A stretch of 64,000 nucleotides of DNA from Atlanticothrix silvestris CENA357 (GCF_016056295.1 NZ_JAECZB010000001.1:211508-275507); one strand, 5' to 3'. Positions 1 to 9,277 are shown, counted from the first letter of the stretch. Notes: generated by a model not told the origin, from the letters alone. Made by a program: numbers and translations.

Positions 1-1
1 C

Positions 2-1090
2 ACAGAGCGAGCAATAGATGCCTATAAAAATAAAGCATCTTTAGCTAATACAGCAGGATTTACCGAAAATTTTCCTAAAATTTTTAGTGACCAACCTTTT
101 GCACAATTTTACGTTAATGTGCCAACAGCTGCCAAAATAGCTACTATCTCTCCCAACCGTCCTTTACCAGCACAAGTTTTAGCTCAACTGCAAAATAATC
201 AAGGTTTAGCAGGCACAATTGCCTTAGAACCTGGAGGTATACGTTTAAAAGGTGTTTCGTGGCTTAACCCTAATAGTCAGCGCGTGCTAGCGGTAGAAAA
301 TAAAGCTGGAAAAATGCAAAACCGCGTACCAGCTGAAACCTTAATGATGCTGTCTGGCGGAAACTTAAAACGGTTATGGGGAGACTATGTTTTAACATCC
401 CAAGGAAATCCCTTATCGCCTATAACACCAGAGCAGTTACGATCTGGCGTAAAATCTCTGACTAATCTTGATTTAGATCGAGATTTTCTCAGTTGGATGA
501 AAGGCGAGTTTTCTGTGTCAGTAATTCCTAATAAACCAAAAGATGATACCCCAGAGGATTTTCGAGCAGGTTTAGTGTTCATGGTACAGGCAAGCGATCG
601 CCAATTAGCTGAAACATCCTTAAAACAACTGGATGATGTGATGAAAAATCAATATCAGTTCCAGATACAACCAGGAACAGTAGCAGGTCAACCTGTTGTT
701 AACTGGGTTTCACCTTTTGGGACTTTAACCGCCACTCACGGCTGGTTAGATAAAGATATTGCTTTTTTGGTAATTGGCGCTCCCATCACAGATAAAATTG
801 TTCCCAAACCCAACAATACCCTAGCTAATACTGTTCCCTTCCAGCAAACAGTGCCGACAGAACCCAATCCTACAAATGGTCAATTTTTTATGGATGTAGA
901 ACGCACCGTAAAAAATTTCCCTTTACCAAATCTGATTTCTAATCAACGTACTTTACTAGCTGCAACACGTTCAATTGGGGTGACAGCTGCTGTCAGTGAC
1001 AATCGTAGTACCCGCTATGATATCTTTTTAGCACTCAAAAAAGTCAGGAACTCAGGTGTACCTACACCTGCTATTACGCCATCTCCATGA
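2..1090 (+). CDS. DUF3352 domain protein, 3' part only
   Basis: This is the C-terminal part of a protein whose start lies left of the window: the reading frame is open from base 2 to the TGA at 1088-1090 (about 362 residues visible). The sequence looks like the cyanobacterial DUF3352 family, predicted exported or membrane-anchored proteins of unknown function. A GTG at 119 is an internal in-frame codon, because the frame continues coding-like sequence upstream of it. A Pro/Thr-rich tail ends the protein. The family call rests on overall resemblance and no catalytic motif is visible. The gene is followed by 225 bases before ccsA on the same strand. Confidence 0.7.
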   Translation, partial: TERAIDAYKNKASLANTAGFTENFPKIFSDQPFAQFYVNVPTAAKIATISPNRPLPAQVLAQLQNNQGLAGTIALEPGGIRLKGVSWLNPNSQRVLAVENKAGKMQNRVPAETLMMLSGGNLKRLWGDYVLTSQGNPLSPITPEQLRSGVKSLTNLDLDRDFLSWMKGEFSVSVIPNKPKDDTPEDFRAGLVFMVQASDRQLAETSLKQLDDVMKNQYQFQIQPGTVAGQPVVNWVSPFGTLTATHGWLDKDIAFLVIGAPITDKIVPKPNNTLANTVPFQQTVPTEPNPTNGQFFMDVERTVKNFPLPNLISNQRTLLAATRSIGVTAAVSDNRSTRYDIFLALKKVRNSGVPTPAITPSP

Positions 1091-1315
1091 TGTTTATGGG
1101 AAAAGTTGGGAGTAGGGAGTTAGGATTTATGGCAATGGACAGGTAGGTTAGTACATCAACTAATCAGAAAACCTGGATAGCAGGAGACTTTCAAAGCTGT
1201 TCCCTGTACCCTGCTATATAACTCCTAACTCTTTTTAGCCCGTTAGCCTGTAAGCAGATAGGATCAGAACAGTCAGAAATCAATATTTTAAGAAATCTAC
1301 TGGGGAGAGTGCTTT

Positions 1316-2401
1316 ATGAATTTGGTTGGACTCCAGAACTGGCTGGACAATGCCTCCTTTGCTGTCTTATTCCTGACTATGTTGGTGTATTGGGTAGGAG
1401 CAGCTTTTCCGAAGCTACCAGCAACTGCTGCGTTAGGGACAGCCGGGATGGCGATCGCCAATTTGTGTATAGCAACCCTATTAGGGGCAAGATGGATAGA
1501 AGCTGGCTATTTTCCTCTCAGTAATCTGTATGAATCTCTGTTTTTCTTGACCTGGGGAATTACTACCATTCATCTGATTGCCGAAAATACCAGCCGTAGC
1601 CGCTTGGTAGGAGTGGTTACAGCCCCTGTGGCTATGGGAATCACTGCTTTTGCTACCCTGACATTGCCATCCACAATGCAAGTTGCAGAACCATTAGTAC
1701 CTGCATTGAAATCAAATTGGCTGATGATGCACGTCAGCGTCATGATGTTAAGTTATGCTGCTTTGATGGTGGGTTCATTGTTAGCGATCGCTTTTTTGAT
1801 TGTGACTCGCGGACAAAACATTCAATTACAAGGCAGTTCTGTTGGCGCTGGTGGCTACCGTAGTAACGGTTATCGCTTACACAAAGCAGGGGAGCTAGTT
1901 TCTCCACCCCCAACACCTCCTGTAGAAAACAATGGTTTTGTTCGCTTTGAAAGTAATAACAACGGCAACGGTAACGGTAACGGTAACAGTAATACTGCTG
2001 TTTTGGGAGCAGTAATCACAACTCCAATTTCAAGTCAACAATCTCTCATCCAAAATTCTGAACCTTTTTCACCCCAGCGCCTTAGCCTAGCTGAAACTCT
2101 CGATAACATTAGCTATCGCGTCATTGGGTTAGGATTTCCCCTATTGACAATTGGCATTATTGCTGGCGCTGTTTGGGCTAATGAAGCTTGGGGTTCTTAC
2201 TGGAGTTGGGATCCTAAAGAAACCTGGGCATTAATCACTTGGTTAGTTTTCGCTGCTTATCTCCATGCTCGAATTACTCGTGGTTGGCAAGGTCGTCGTC
2301 CCGCAATTTTAGCAGCCAGTGGCTTTGTCGTTGTTTGGACTTGCTATTTGGGTGTGAATCTTTTAGGTAAAGGTTTGCATTCTTACGGCTGGTTCTTTTA
2401 G
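1316..2401 (+). CDS. ccsA: Cytochrome c biogenesis protein CcsA (ResC/CcsB-type haem channel)
   Basis: This is an integral membrane component of the System II cytochrome c maturation machinery, which presents haem to apocytochromes on the lumenal or periplasmic side together with Ccs1. It has about eight hydrophobic segments. The signature tryptophan-rich WWD region is present near residues 290-310 ([18 protein letters not shown]), and conserved histidines lie in flanking segments. Between the two halves there is a low-complexity Asn/Gly stretch (about residues 215-225) encoded by AAC/GGT repeats, probably a variable cytoplasmic loop. The ATG at 1316 has a GGGGAGAG ribosome site 7 bases upstream. 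Databases name this protein either CcsA or CcsB. Confidence 0.93.
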   Translation: MNLVGLQNWLDNASFAVLFLTMLVYWVGAAFPKLPATAALGTAGMAIANLCIATLLGARWIEAGYFPLSNLYESLFFLTWGITTIHLIAENTSRSRLVGVVTAPVAMGITAFATLTLPSTMQVAEPLVPALKSNWLMMHVSVMMLSYAALMVGSLLAIAFLIVTRGQNIQLQGSSVGAGGYRSNGYRLHKAGELVSPPPTPPVENNGFVRFESNNNGNGNGNGNSNTAVLGAVITTPISSQQSLIQNSEPFSPQRLSLAETLDNISYRVIGLGFPLLTIGIIAGAVWANEAWGSYWSWDPKETWALITWLVFAAYLHARITRGWQGRRPAILAASGFVVVWTCYLGVNLLGKGLHSYGWFF

Positions 2402-2404
2402 TTA

Positions 2405-2441
2405 AAAGGGGGCTAGGAACTAGGGGTTAGAGGCTAGGGTG
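2405..2441. repeat. Short GGCTAGGRRCTAGGGG-type intergenic repeat
   Basis: G-rich near-tandem heptamers just after ccsA (ggggctaggaactaggggttagaggctaggg pattern in parts). The same type of filler occurs at 11157-11195. Such short dispersed repeats are typical of intergenic DNA in Nostoc-like genomes. No gene or promoter is evident here. Confidence 0.6.
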
Positions 2442-2518
2442 TATATTTTATCTGATAAATTTCATTAAAAACGCGCCTATATTGATAGCGAATTATTTTT
2501 GATGATTTTTACAATTTG

Positions 2519-2947
2519 ATGAATATCGAAATAAACTATCCACCAAAGCTAAAAGCCATTAGTATCCATGCTCCATTCGCTTATGCCATCTGTATGGGTG
2601 AGAAAAAAGCGGAATATCGTTCACAATCAACGCATCGTAGAGGATGGGTGCTAATACACCCATCTCAGTCAAAACAAAATGATGATTATTTTGCTGATTA
2701 TGGCATCGACCCGACAACAGTCAAACGCGGTGCAATAGTTGGTGCAGTAAAAATTACTAGTTGTGTTGGTTCTCCAGGAAATTATGTTTACCATCTGGTA
2801 AATCCTATAAAGTTTAACCGTCCTGTAGAAGGAGTGAAGGGAAAGCAAGCTATATTCTGGAGAGCAAAGACAGATGCAGAAAAAGTAGCTTTTACTTTAG
2901 CATCGGAACAAATACGAGAGTATTTACTTAATACAACATTTCATTAA
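2519..2947 (+). CDS. ASCH domain protein
   Basis: A 142-residue protein with the ASCH fold (PUA-like, predicted RNA- or modified-nucleotide-binding). The N-terminal motif KAISIHAPFAYAICMGEKKAEYRS matches in order the family's typical segments (hydrophobic strand, then GEK and E-Y-R), and the RRGWVLIHPSQ segment corresponds to the conserved core strand. The ATG at 2519 is preferred over a TTG directly before it. ASCH proteins have been linked to translation regulation and to N4-acetylcytidine amidohydrolase activity; which applies here cannot be told from the sequence. It stands alone between ccsA and a repeat. Confidence 0.8.
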   Translation: MNIEINYPPKLKAISIHAPFAYAICMGEKKAEYRSQSTHRRGWVLIHPSQSKQNDDYFADYGIDPTTVKRGAIVGAVKITSCVGSPGNYVYHLVNPIKFNRPVEGVKGKQAIFWRAKTDAEKVAFTLASEQIREYLLNTTFH

Positions 2948-2974
2948 TTACTAACTCTGCGTCACTTTGCGTTT

Positions 2975-3165
2975 AAAAATATGAATTGATCTCACGCAGA
3001 GTCGCAGCGAAAAGTTGTCAGGAGGAGCCACTGCTTTGGGCGGGTTTCCAAGGCACTCCGTTGGGCGGCTATGCCGACTTGAAGGAAGTGCCGCCGACTT
3101 GTAGCAAGTGGCGTTGGTTTCCCTCTGTAACAAACTTTTCAAGACAGAGCCGCAGAGAATAAGAG
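2975..3165. repeat. Dispersed intergenic repeat, family A (copy 1)
   Basis: This stretch contains GGGCGGCTATGCCGACTT and AAGGCACTCCGTTGGG blocks and is bounded by CGCAGAGTCGC / GAGCCGCAGAG segments that form an imperfect inverted repeat. Related blocks recur at 53455-53560 and, in the opposite orientation, at 61845-61912. A short reading frame across it is judged non-coding because it consists of this repeat. Confidence 0.75.
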
Positions 3166-3230
3166 TTGAGAAGACTGAATTTTTGAATTTTATATCATAA
3201 TTCAGCAACGCCGTATTTTGAATATCTCAA

Positions 3231-4427
3231 CTAAACTTTCTCCTTTGCTAGCGGTACAATTCCAATTTGATTTAAGCCCGTATCGATGGCTTTAAGTAGT
3301 TGAAAGTCTTCCTCCGGCAAGGGAAAACTGCTACTACTATGCTTTTCTAAAAAAGAAAATGCTTGGCGAAACTGATGCGGCTCTGCTGGAATTGGTGAGT
3401 CAAAATGGCAGGGAATAATCGAATGGAAGTCCCAACTTGCTACTTTATCAGCCCAGTCAATAGTTTCTTGAGGCGCGCGGTTGAGAATGAGCGTCTGTAA
3501 AATTGGTGCTACAAAAAAACGACCTTTCCCCCGCAGTGCATCAAATGATTGCTGCCACTCTGACTGCCATTTGAAGGGAAATAACCCGAAATAAGCTTTT
3601 TTAGAGCGTTCTGGTGCTTGAATGGCATTGCGAAAGACTTTACCCCATTCGACAATCTCTAACATGCTAGGCTGAAAATATAAAGCAAATAGCGAGATGC
3701 GCTGCCATCCTTTGCGACGGTTAGCTTGATTATCGGCGACTAGATCAGAGGCTTGATCCTTGGCATGAAATAGTAGAGGATATGAATCTAATTGAACGAT
3801 CGCAGGTGGATCTTCGGGTATAGAAATTATTGAGTCTGTGACTAAAAGTGTATGCGATCGCTTGTGGAAGAATGCTACTTCTGCAAACCTACCAGGCCCT
3901 AGTTCTATAGGGCCAAGAATTGCGTAGTCAAATTCATCAGCAAAGGGTGATTGGCTGCTGTCTTCAGGAAGAACCTGGGTACGTTTGGGAGGTAAACCCA
4001 GCCAACTTAGGGGTAGGTTTAATGGAAAACTCCATTGTTTGGGAGCTACAAACACCTGTGCATTAGGAAAGCGCCTAGCAAAGGGGCCAACAAACACCTT
4101 ATGTTCTAGCCCAGAGACAGTAGGCAAAATAATATATTTAACATCATCATGTTCTGCCACGATTTCATTGACCAACCTGAGGCACTCTGGAGTTGGCGCT
4201 ACCGGGGCATAAACCAGCAGACCTCCAGTGTCTAACTTAACTACGGTCATGCGAATAGGCACAACAACGTAGAAGATACCCTGGAGTTGATCAAAAGTCC
4301 AAATTGTGTCTTTAACTACTTCTTTACAGATTGTCCGCCGCTTGCCATAGGGATAAAGTGGCAACGTGAACCAGAAAGACCAAGAAAAGTCTCTCAAATG
4401 AATTTTTTCTCCGATGGATTGATACAT
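3231..4427 (-). CDS. DUF4336 domain protein (metallo-hydrolase-like)
   Basis: A 398-residue protein of the DUF4336 family, which is common in cyanobacteria and plants and resembles a degenerate metallo-beta-lactamase fold. The N-terminal WFTLPLYPYGKRRTIC and TFDQLQGIFYVVVPIRM segments are characteristic, followed by LPTVSGLEHKVFVGPFARRF, where the family carries its conserved His and Gly residues. Substrate and reaction are unknown. The start at 4427 keeps the conserved N-terminal block and overlaps the end of the upstream alpha/beta hydrolase gene by 34 bases, so the two genes are probably co-transcribed and translationally coupled. Confidence 0.85.
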   Translation of the reverse strand: MYQSIGEKIHLRDFSWSFWFTLPLYPYGKRRTICKEVVKDTIWTFDQLQGIFYVVVPIRMTVVKLDTGGLLVYAPVAPTPECLRLVNEIVAEHDDVKYIILPTVSGLEHKVFVGPFARRFPNAQVFVAPKQWSFPLNLPLSWLGLPPKRTQVLPEDSSQSPFADEFDYAILGPIELGPGRFAEVAFFHKRSHTLLVTDSIISIPEDPPAIVQLDSYPLLFHAKDQASDLVADNQANRRKGWQRISLFALYFQPSMLEIVEWGKVFRNAIQAPERSKKAYFGLFPFKWQSEWQQSFDALRGKGRFFVAPILQTLILNRAPQETIDWADKVASWDFHSIIPCHFDSPIPAEPHQFRQAFSFLEKHSSSSFPLPEEDFQLLKAIDTGLNQIGIVPLAKEKV

Positions 4428-5419
4428 TCGAGATGATCACAACCAAAACGTTGAGTCATCATTGCAGATAATTGCTGGGAAGCTTGACCATCAAGATTTA
4501 ACTCTTGCTTGATAGATTCATAAACCTCTCCTTGAGTTATTCGCTTCGCTATTTGCTGAAATTGTGCCCAAGTTAAATTACTCTCAACAAACGCTTTGGC
4601 AAGGGTAATTACCAGTTCCTCATAATCATTGTCTTCTAATTTTGTCATCATTCGGTGTTCAATGTGAAGCGAATCGTCAAAGCAGTAATACCAAGATTTT
4701 GGTTGCTGACTGAGTACTTTTGTAAAAAAGTCCTGCTGTTTCGAGCGACTAACAGCTTTATCTGCCTCGCTGCATACCATTAATATCGGGGCAAGAACGC
4801 ACGTTTGTGCCTGTTTTGAAAGCTGCTCTCCCAATTCTAGAAATATTCGTAACGCCTTTAAACAAAAACCTTTATAGCCAAAATTGCCAGGTGCATCTTT
4901 GTTGAACCATTCAAAGTAAATTGGTAGAGTTTTGATTAGCCAATCAAATAATAAATAACGACTACCTAAAAAAGGTGTGAACAATAAGGCGCGGCCAATC
5001 TCCTGGGGATGCTCTAAAGCTAACCATGCAGCTAGGGTTCCACCCGTTGATAATCCCCCGACTACGACTTGTTGACCTAGTGTTTTGGCAATCTGTAACC
5101 ACTCCAGTACAAATTGTTGATAAATTTTAATGTCTGTTGGCAATGGTGGAGGATTTTGATGATTCCATTTACCTGAGCGTCCATGACCCGGTTGTAGGGG
5201 AACCAGAACGTTGTATCCCGCTTTAAAAAAAGCTTCGCCAATTGGCTCAAACTGGTAAGGGCCTGCTGTAAAACCATGCAAGAATAGACAAACTTTTGGT
5301 GTGGAGTTGGGATAAAGGAAGAATTTTGACCGACAGGCTTCATTTTTCAGCCCCAGCGCCAACTCTGATTGATGCACTTGCTCAATTATCTGTGCTGTCT
5401 TGAGAATACCAACTTCCAT
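4394..5419 (-). CDS. Alpha/beta hydrolase (carboxylesterase/lipase-like)
   Basis: A 341-residue protein with a clear alpha/beta-hydrolase core: the oxyanion-hole strand CLFLHGFTAGPYQF near residue 45, the nucleophile elbow G-L-S-T-G-G near residue 122 with Ser as nucleophile, an Asp-containing strand (LMVCSEADKAV) near 215, and a His in DDSLHIEHRM near 250. It resembles monoacylglycerol-lipase or carboxylesterase types, and the substrate is unknown. The C-terminal ~80 residues extend beyond the catalytic core. It is the first gene of a two-gene unit with the overlapping DUF4336 gene. Confidence 0.85.
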   Translation of the reverse strand: MEVGILKTAQIIEQVHQSELALGLKNEACRSKFFLYPNSTPKVCLFLHGFTAGPYQFEPIGEAFFKAGYNVLVPLQPGHGRSGKWNHQNPPPLPTDIKIYQQFVLEWLQIAKTLGQQVVVGGLSTGGTLAAWLALEHPQEIGRALLFTPFLGSRYLLFDWLIKTLPIYFEWFNKDAPGNFGYKGFCLKALRIFLELGEQLSKQAQTCVLAPILMVCSEADKAVSRSKQQDFFTKVLSQQPKSWYYCFDDSLHIEHRMMTKLEDNDYEELVITLAKAFVESNLTWAQFQQIAKRITQGEVYESIKQELNLDGQASQQLSAMMTQRFGCDHLECINPSEKKFI

Positions 5420-5536
5420 TTTATGATTTGTCGTACTTCTGCATCTATTCGTTATTTTCTTAACTCAGTGAGCCTACCGAATCTAGCAAATGGTATATTG
5501 TTGATTTTCTCTGTGATCACTGAATTTAGCAAATAA

Positions 5537-6301
5537 TTACCGTAAATAACTAGCTCCATTCACATCTAAAATAGCGCCCGTGAGCATTTCAGCACCTTCA
5601 GAAGCGAGGAAGAGAATAGTATGGGCAACTTCCTCTGGATTTGCTACACGATTTAAAGGGCTTTGCTGTCGAATCGCTTCACCCGCAGGACTTTTTAGTG
5701 TTGCTTGAGACATATCAGTTTCTACCCAACCAGGAGCCACAGCATTCACAAAAATATTATGAGGGGCTAGATGTAAGGCGAGAGATTGGCTAAAGGCATT
5801 AAGACCCGCTTTACTAGCTGCATAAGCTGTAGCTCTAGGTTCCCCTCGAAATGCACCACGAGAAGTCACATTAATAATTCGGCCGTTGTGGCGTTCAATC
5901 ATGTGTTGAGCAACACAGTAAGATACATTGACTGCACCTAATAAATTAACATTAATTGTTTGTTGCCAAGCAACTTGCCAATCTTCATAACTGGTTGGCT
6001 GAAGGGGATGTTCTTGATAGATACCAGCATTATTAACTAAAACGTCAATATGTCCCAACTCTGCGATCGCTTGATTGACCATTTGCTCGATAGCAACAGG
6101 ATTCGCCAGATCAGCTTGTACCAAAATGTGCCCTGTACCTACCAAGGATTGGTGAACCTGCTGGGCAGCTTTTGTTTGCTGATGGTAATGAACTGCTACA
6201 CGCGCACCTGCTTGGGCAAAAGCAGTGACTACGGCCTTTCCTATACCCCGCGAAGCACCTGTAACCAGTACATTTTTTCCTAGAAAATTGAAGTTGAGCA
6301 T
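5537..6301 (-). CDS. Short-chain dehydrogenase/reductase (SDR)
   Basis: A 254-residue classical SDR, probably an NADP(H)- or NAD(H)-dependent oxidoreductase. Visible motifs are the cofactor-binding TGASRGIG near residue 14, NNAG near 91, the catalytic Ser in NVTSRGAFRG near 147 and YAASK near 160. The C-terminal GAILDVNGASY block is like that of FabG and glucose-1-dehydrogenase types. Its position beside unrelated genes gives no substrate hint, so FabG function should not be assumed. Confidence 0.9.
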   Translation of the reverse strand: MLNFNFLGKNVLVTGASRGIGKAVVTAFAQAGARVAVHYHQQTKAAQQVHQSLVGTGHILVQADLANPVAIEQMVNQAIAELGHIDVLVNNAGIYQEHPLQPTSYEDWQVAWQQTINVNLLGAVNVSYCVAQHMIERHNGRIINVTSRGAFRGEPRATAYAASKAGLNAFSQSLALHLAPHNIFVNAVAPGWVETDMSQATLKSPAGEAIRQQSPLNRVANPEEVAHTILFLASEGAEMLTGAILDVNGASYLR

Positions 6302-6317
6302 TAATTTATTTTGCCTT

Positions 6318-6594
6318 CTATCCAGCCGCAGATGCCCTTAAATGCCTGATACAGCTTGTTTGCGATTTTTTGAGGTCAGTTTTGAAAGTGACGCTAGGAG
6401 AATCATAGGAAATCGAGCCATTGTAGGCAACAGGATTAAGCGAGATTCCAAGGATTGAGTTGTTGAGGTGGATATCGCGCTCCATGTCGAGGGAACACTC
6501 ACCCCATGAAGTGGTATGACGCTTAAGTTTTTCTACTTGGAAGTAGCCTTTGCGATCGCTTGACTTTTAATACACTTGCTACTTCAGAAAACAT
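6318..6594 (-). pseudogene. Small gene broken by a frameshift (or two out-of-frame pieces)
   Basis: Read on the minus strand, an ATG at 6594 starts MFSEVASVLKVK, but this frame soon stops. One base out of phase, a clean ~80-codon frame begins next to a HIP1 site (about 6559) and runs to TAG at 6318-6320. It encodes a coding-looking segment including KGYFQVEKLKRHTTSWGE and LGISLNPVAYNGSISYDS. Joining the two gives a ~92-residue protein. I do not recognise the family. It is either a decayed gene or a sequencing frameshift, and no good start exists for the long frame alone. Confidence 0.45.
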
Positions 6595-6615
6595 TTTCCC
6601 AATCCTCAATCTTAC

Positions 6616-7404
6616 TCATATCGCCAATTCCACAATTACCGGTGCATGGTCACTGGGTTGGGTCAGTTTTCTGGGTGTTGCATCGATAATGCAACTTTTT
6701 GCACGTTCGTATAGCACTGGTGTCAAATAGTGATGGTCAATCCGCCAACCTAAGTTGCGACGAAAGGCGGCGGCGCGATAATCCCACCAGCTGTAGTGTC
6801 CACCTTCTGTAGTAAATTTGCGAAAGGCATCGGCAAATCCCATTGCCAGAATATCGCGTAAGGCTTGGCGCTCTAGTTCGGAAGCCATAATATGATTGTC
6901 TGGACTCACTTGATCGTGAATATCTTTGGCTTCTAAGGCAATATTGAAGTCGCCGCATACACAAATATCAGCTTGTAACAGCAACAGACATCGCAAATAC
7001 TCTCGTAGTATTTTCAACCAACGCAGTTTGTATGCATATTTTTCAGTTCCTACTGCTGCGCCATTGGGAACATACAGATTTACAATCCGAATACCATCAA
7101 TTACACCTGTAATCACGCGCTTTTGCTCATCCCATTCCAGCTGTTGATCGCTCAAAATCGCTGTGAAACCAGTTGTTACATCTACAAGGGGTTTACCACT
7201 AATTAGGGCTACACCGTTATAAGCTTTTTGTCCTGATAAATAAACGTGATAACCCAACTCTTCAAAAGGCGATCGCGGAAAATCGGCATCTATAACTTTT
7301 GTTTCTTGTAAGCAAAGGACATCAACAGGATTTTGTTTGAGCCAATCGATAACCTGTTCTAAACGAGTACGAACTGAGTTGACATTCCAAGTAGCGATTT
7401 TCAT
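6616..7404 (-). CDS. xth: Exodeoxyribonuclease III (AP endonuclease)
   Basis: A 262-residue enzyme of the ExoIII/APE1 family that acts in base-excision repair of abasic sites, using a metal ion. The N-terminal MKIATWNVNSVRTR, the catalytic Glu in LCLQETKV near residue 34, CGDFNIA near 150, and the C-terminal SDHAPV with the catalytic Asp-His pair are all present. Length is normal for the family. The start ATG coincides with the conserved N-terminus. It stands alone, transcribed away from the glycosyltransferase gene to its right. Confidence 0.95.
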   Translation of the reverse strand: MKIATWNVNSVRTRLEQVIDWLKQNPVDVLCLQETKVIDADFPRSPFEELGYHVYLSGQKAYNGVALISGKPLVDVTTGFTAILSDQQLEWDEQKRVITGVIDGIRIVNLYVPNGAAVGTEKYAYKLRWLKILREYLRCLLLLQADICVCGDFNIALEAKDIHDQVSPDNHIMASELERQALRDILAMGFADAFRKFTTEGGHYSWWDYRAAAFRRNLGWRIDHHYLTPVLYERAKSCIIDATPRKLTQPSDHAPVIVELAI

Positions 7405-7858
7405 TAGTTAGTTAGCAATATCCATATAAATAATGAATTTTCAATGATTACTTGTTCATGATTCTTTAATATTTGTAATCTTTCTCCTTTTACCCTGATT
7501 TTCCCTTATTTGACTTTGCAATAAATTGATCCCGTCCTATATTTTAGTATTTACAGCTACAAAATCTACCATTTTGTAAGTTTCGCTACAAAAAATTCTA
7601 ACTAATTCTGATCCCCGCGATAGATGAAACTCGTAAAAGGTAAGTTATATTTTATAAGGTATGGTCGCTAGGTTGCTACGGCTGTTGGTCTTAAATATAT
7701 CAGTAGTGTTTGACAGTACAGTTAACAAATATTGCGCTTTTAAAAGTCAATTAGGTTAATTTAAATGTCAAAAAAGTAAGTACAAATGCTTGTCCTCATA
7801 AAATAATGTTCAGTCTTTACTTTGAGAACCAATTTAACGGCTGAACCCCAACAAATTT
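7405..7858. other. Intergenic region between divergent xth and GT4 gene
   Basis: 454 bases without a coding frame. It must hold the promoters of both divergent genes. The only distinct structure seen is a perfect inverted repeat at 7558-7578, listed separately. The rest is AT-rich and shows nothing more. Confidence 0.7.
7558..7578. promoter_or_regulatory. Perfect inverted repeat, candidate operator
   Basis: Arms TACAAAAT and ATTTTGTA are separated by CTACC (8-bp arms, 5-base spacer). It lies in the divergent intergenic region about 155 bases upstream of xth and 280 upstream of the glycosyltransferase. A further CTACAAAAA half-site follows at about 7586. The binding protein is unknown. Confidence 0.4.
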
Positions 7859-8926
7859 ATGAAAATCGCTCAAGTTGCCCCCTTATGGGAACGAGTTCCA
7901 CCTCTTAATTATGGAGGAATTGAACTGGTAGTAAGTCGCTTGACCGATGAACTAGTTCGTCGCGGTCATGAGGTAACTTTGTTTGCCTCTGGCGATTCTC
8001 AAACTTTGGCTTATTTAGAAGCAGTTTACCCGCGTGCATTGCGCTTAGACCACAATGTCCAAGAGTATGCAGTGTATGAAACGCTAGAACTGAGCCAAGT
8101 TTACCAGCAAGCTGCGGAATTCGATATTATTCATTCTCATGTAGGGATCAGGGCACTACCTTTAGCGAATTTGGTATCAACTCCCACAGTACACACTCTG
8201 CACGGCAGTTTTACCAAGGACAATCGTCACATATTTAGTCAACACCAACACCAATCATACGTCAGTATTAGTAACGCCCAGCGTCAAATCAAATTAAACT
8301 ATGTTGGCACAGTTTATAACGGGATTGAATTAGCCGATTATCCATTTGTGGCTCAACCTCAAGAATCGCCCTATTTAGCATTTTTAGGACGCTTTTCTCC
8401 AGAGAAAGGGCCCCAACATGCGATCGCTATTGCTAAGCAAAGTGGTTGGCGCTTGAAGATGGCAGGAAAGGTTGATGTAGTAGATTCAAAGTTTTTTGAA
8501 CAAGAAATTGCCCCCCACATTGATGGCCAGAAAATTGAATATTTAGGCGAAATTAACCACGCCGAAAAAGCTGAACTTCTGGGCAATGCTGCAATAACTC
8601 TTTTCCCTATAACCTGGCAAGAACCTTTTGGTTTAGTAATGATTGAATCTATGGCAAGCGGTACACCAGTAATTGCCATTAATTTAGGTTCGGTAGAGGA
8701 AGTGATTGCTCATGGCAAAACAGGCTTGATCTGCCAAAGTTATGCAGAAATGGCAGCAATGATTCCTGCGGCGTTAGAACTCAATCGTCAAACCTGTCGT
8801 GAATATGTAGAAAACAAATTTAGCGTGAACCAAATGGTTAGCGATTATGAAGCGGTCTATGAACGTCTTATCAAAAGCCGCATTGATTTAAATGGTTACA
8901 TACACGCCGCTAAAATCCGGTTTTAA
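7859..8926 (+). CDS. Glycosyltransferase family 4
   Basis: A 355-residue GT-B fold glycosyltransferase. The N-terminal MKIAQVAPLWERVPPLNYGG loop and IHSHVG segment form the acceptor side. The C-terminal nucleotide-sugar site has LAFLGRFSPEKGP near residue 183, FPITWQEPFGLVMIESMASG near 250 with the E-x7-E motif, and TPVIA. It is likely cytoplasmic or peripheral and transfers a sugar from a nucleotide donor in glycan or glycolipid synthesis. The sugar and acceptor are not deducible. The ATG at 7859 starts the conserved N-terminus. A zinc-ribbon peptide gene follows on the same strand. Confidence 0.9.
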   Translation: MKIAQVAPLWERVPPLNYGGIELVVSRLTDELVRRGHEVTLFASGDSQTLAYLEAVYPRALRLDHNVQEYAVYETLELSQVYQQAAEFDIIHSHVGIRALPLANLVSTPTVHTLHGSFTKDNRHIFSQHQHQSYVSISNAQRQIKLNYVGTVYNGIELADYPFVAQPQESPYLAFLGRFSPEKGPQHAIAIAKQSGWRLKMAGKVDVVDSKFFEQEIAPHIDGQKIEYLGEINHAEKAELLGNAAITLFPITWQEPFGLVMIESMASGTPVIAINLGSVEEVIAHGKTGLICQSYAEMAAMIPAALELNRQTCREYVENKFSVNQMVSDYEAVYERLIKSRIDLNGYIHAAKIRF

Positions 8927-8980
8927 TTAAAATTTTTTTGTCTGTTTTAAACAACAACTTTTCTTTAGGAGGACATTGGA

Positions 8981-9169
8981 ATGAGTATGAGAGCCAATAT
9001 CTGTCCGTGCTGCGGTGGTTCCCTCCTGCGTCATGTTCGTCATAGCGAACTGTACTGGTTTTGTATATCTTGCCGACAAGAAGTACCACTTTTAACTGTC
9101 AATCGCTTGCCTAATATAGATACTCGCAATACGGGAGTAATTCCTCAAACTACTACTAATGTGAGTTGA
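8981..9169 (+). CDS. Small zinc-ribbon protein
   Basis: A 62-residue protein with two Cys pairs, CPCC at residues 8-11 and CISC near 28-31, forming a probable zinc ribbon, followed by an unstructured tail rich in Thr and Asn. A strong AGGAGG ribosome site lies 8 bases before the ATG. I recall similar short proteins in other Nostocales, so this is likely real. Its role is unknown. It may share a transcript with the upstream glycosyltransferase (54-base gap). Confidence 0.75.
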   Translation: MSMRANICPCCGGSLLRHVRHSELYWFCISCRQEVPLLTVNRLPNIDTRNTGVIPQTTTNVS

Positions 9170-9277
9170 TCAAGTAGGAAAAAATTTGGGCACTAAGTTT
9201 GTTAAAATAAGGCGAATTTTCTAATCTGTTAGCTCTACTTGGTAAAATCAGGTGGAGCTAATTGATAGGTCAAAAGC

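Noticed and set aside
2951..3208. An 85-codon minus-strand frame
   Set aside because: It consists of dispersed repeat family A and has no ribosome site.
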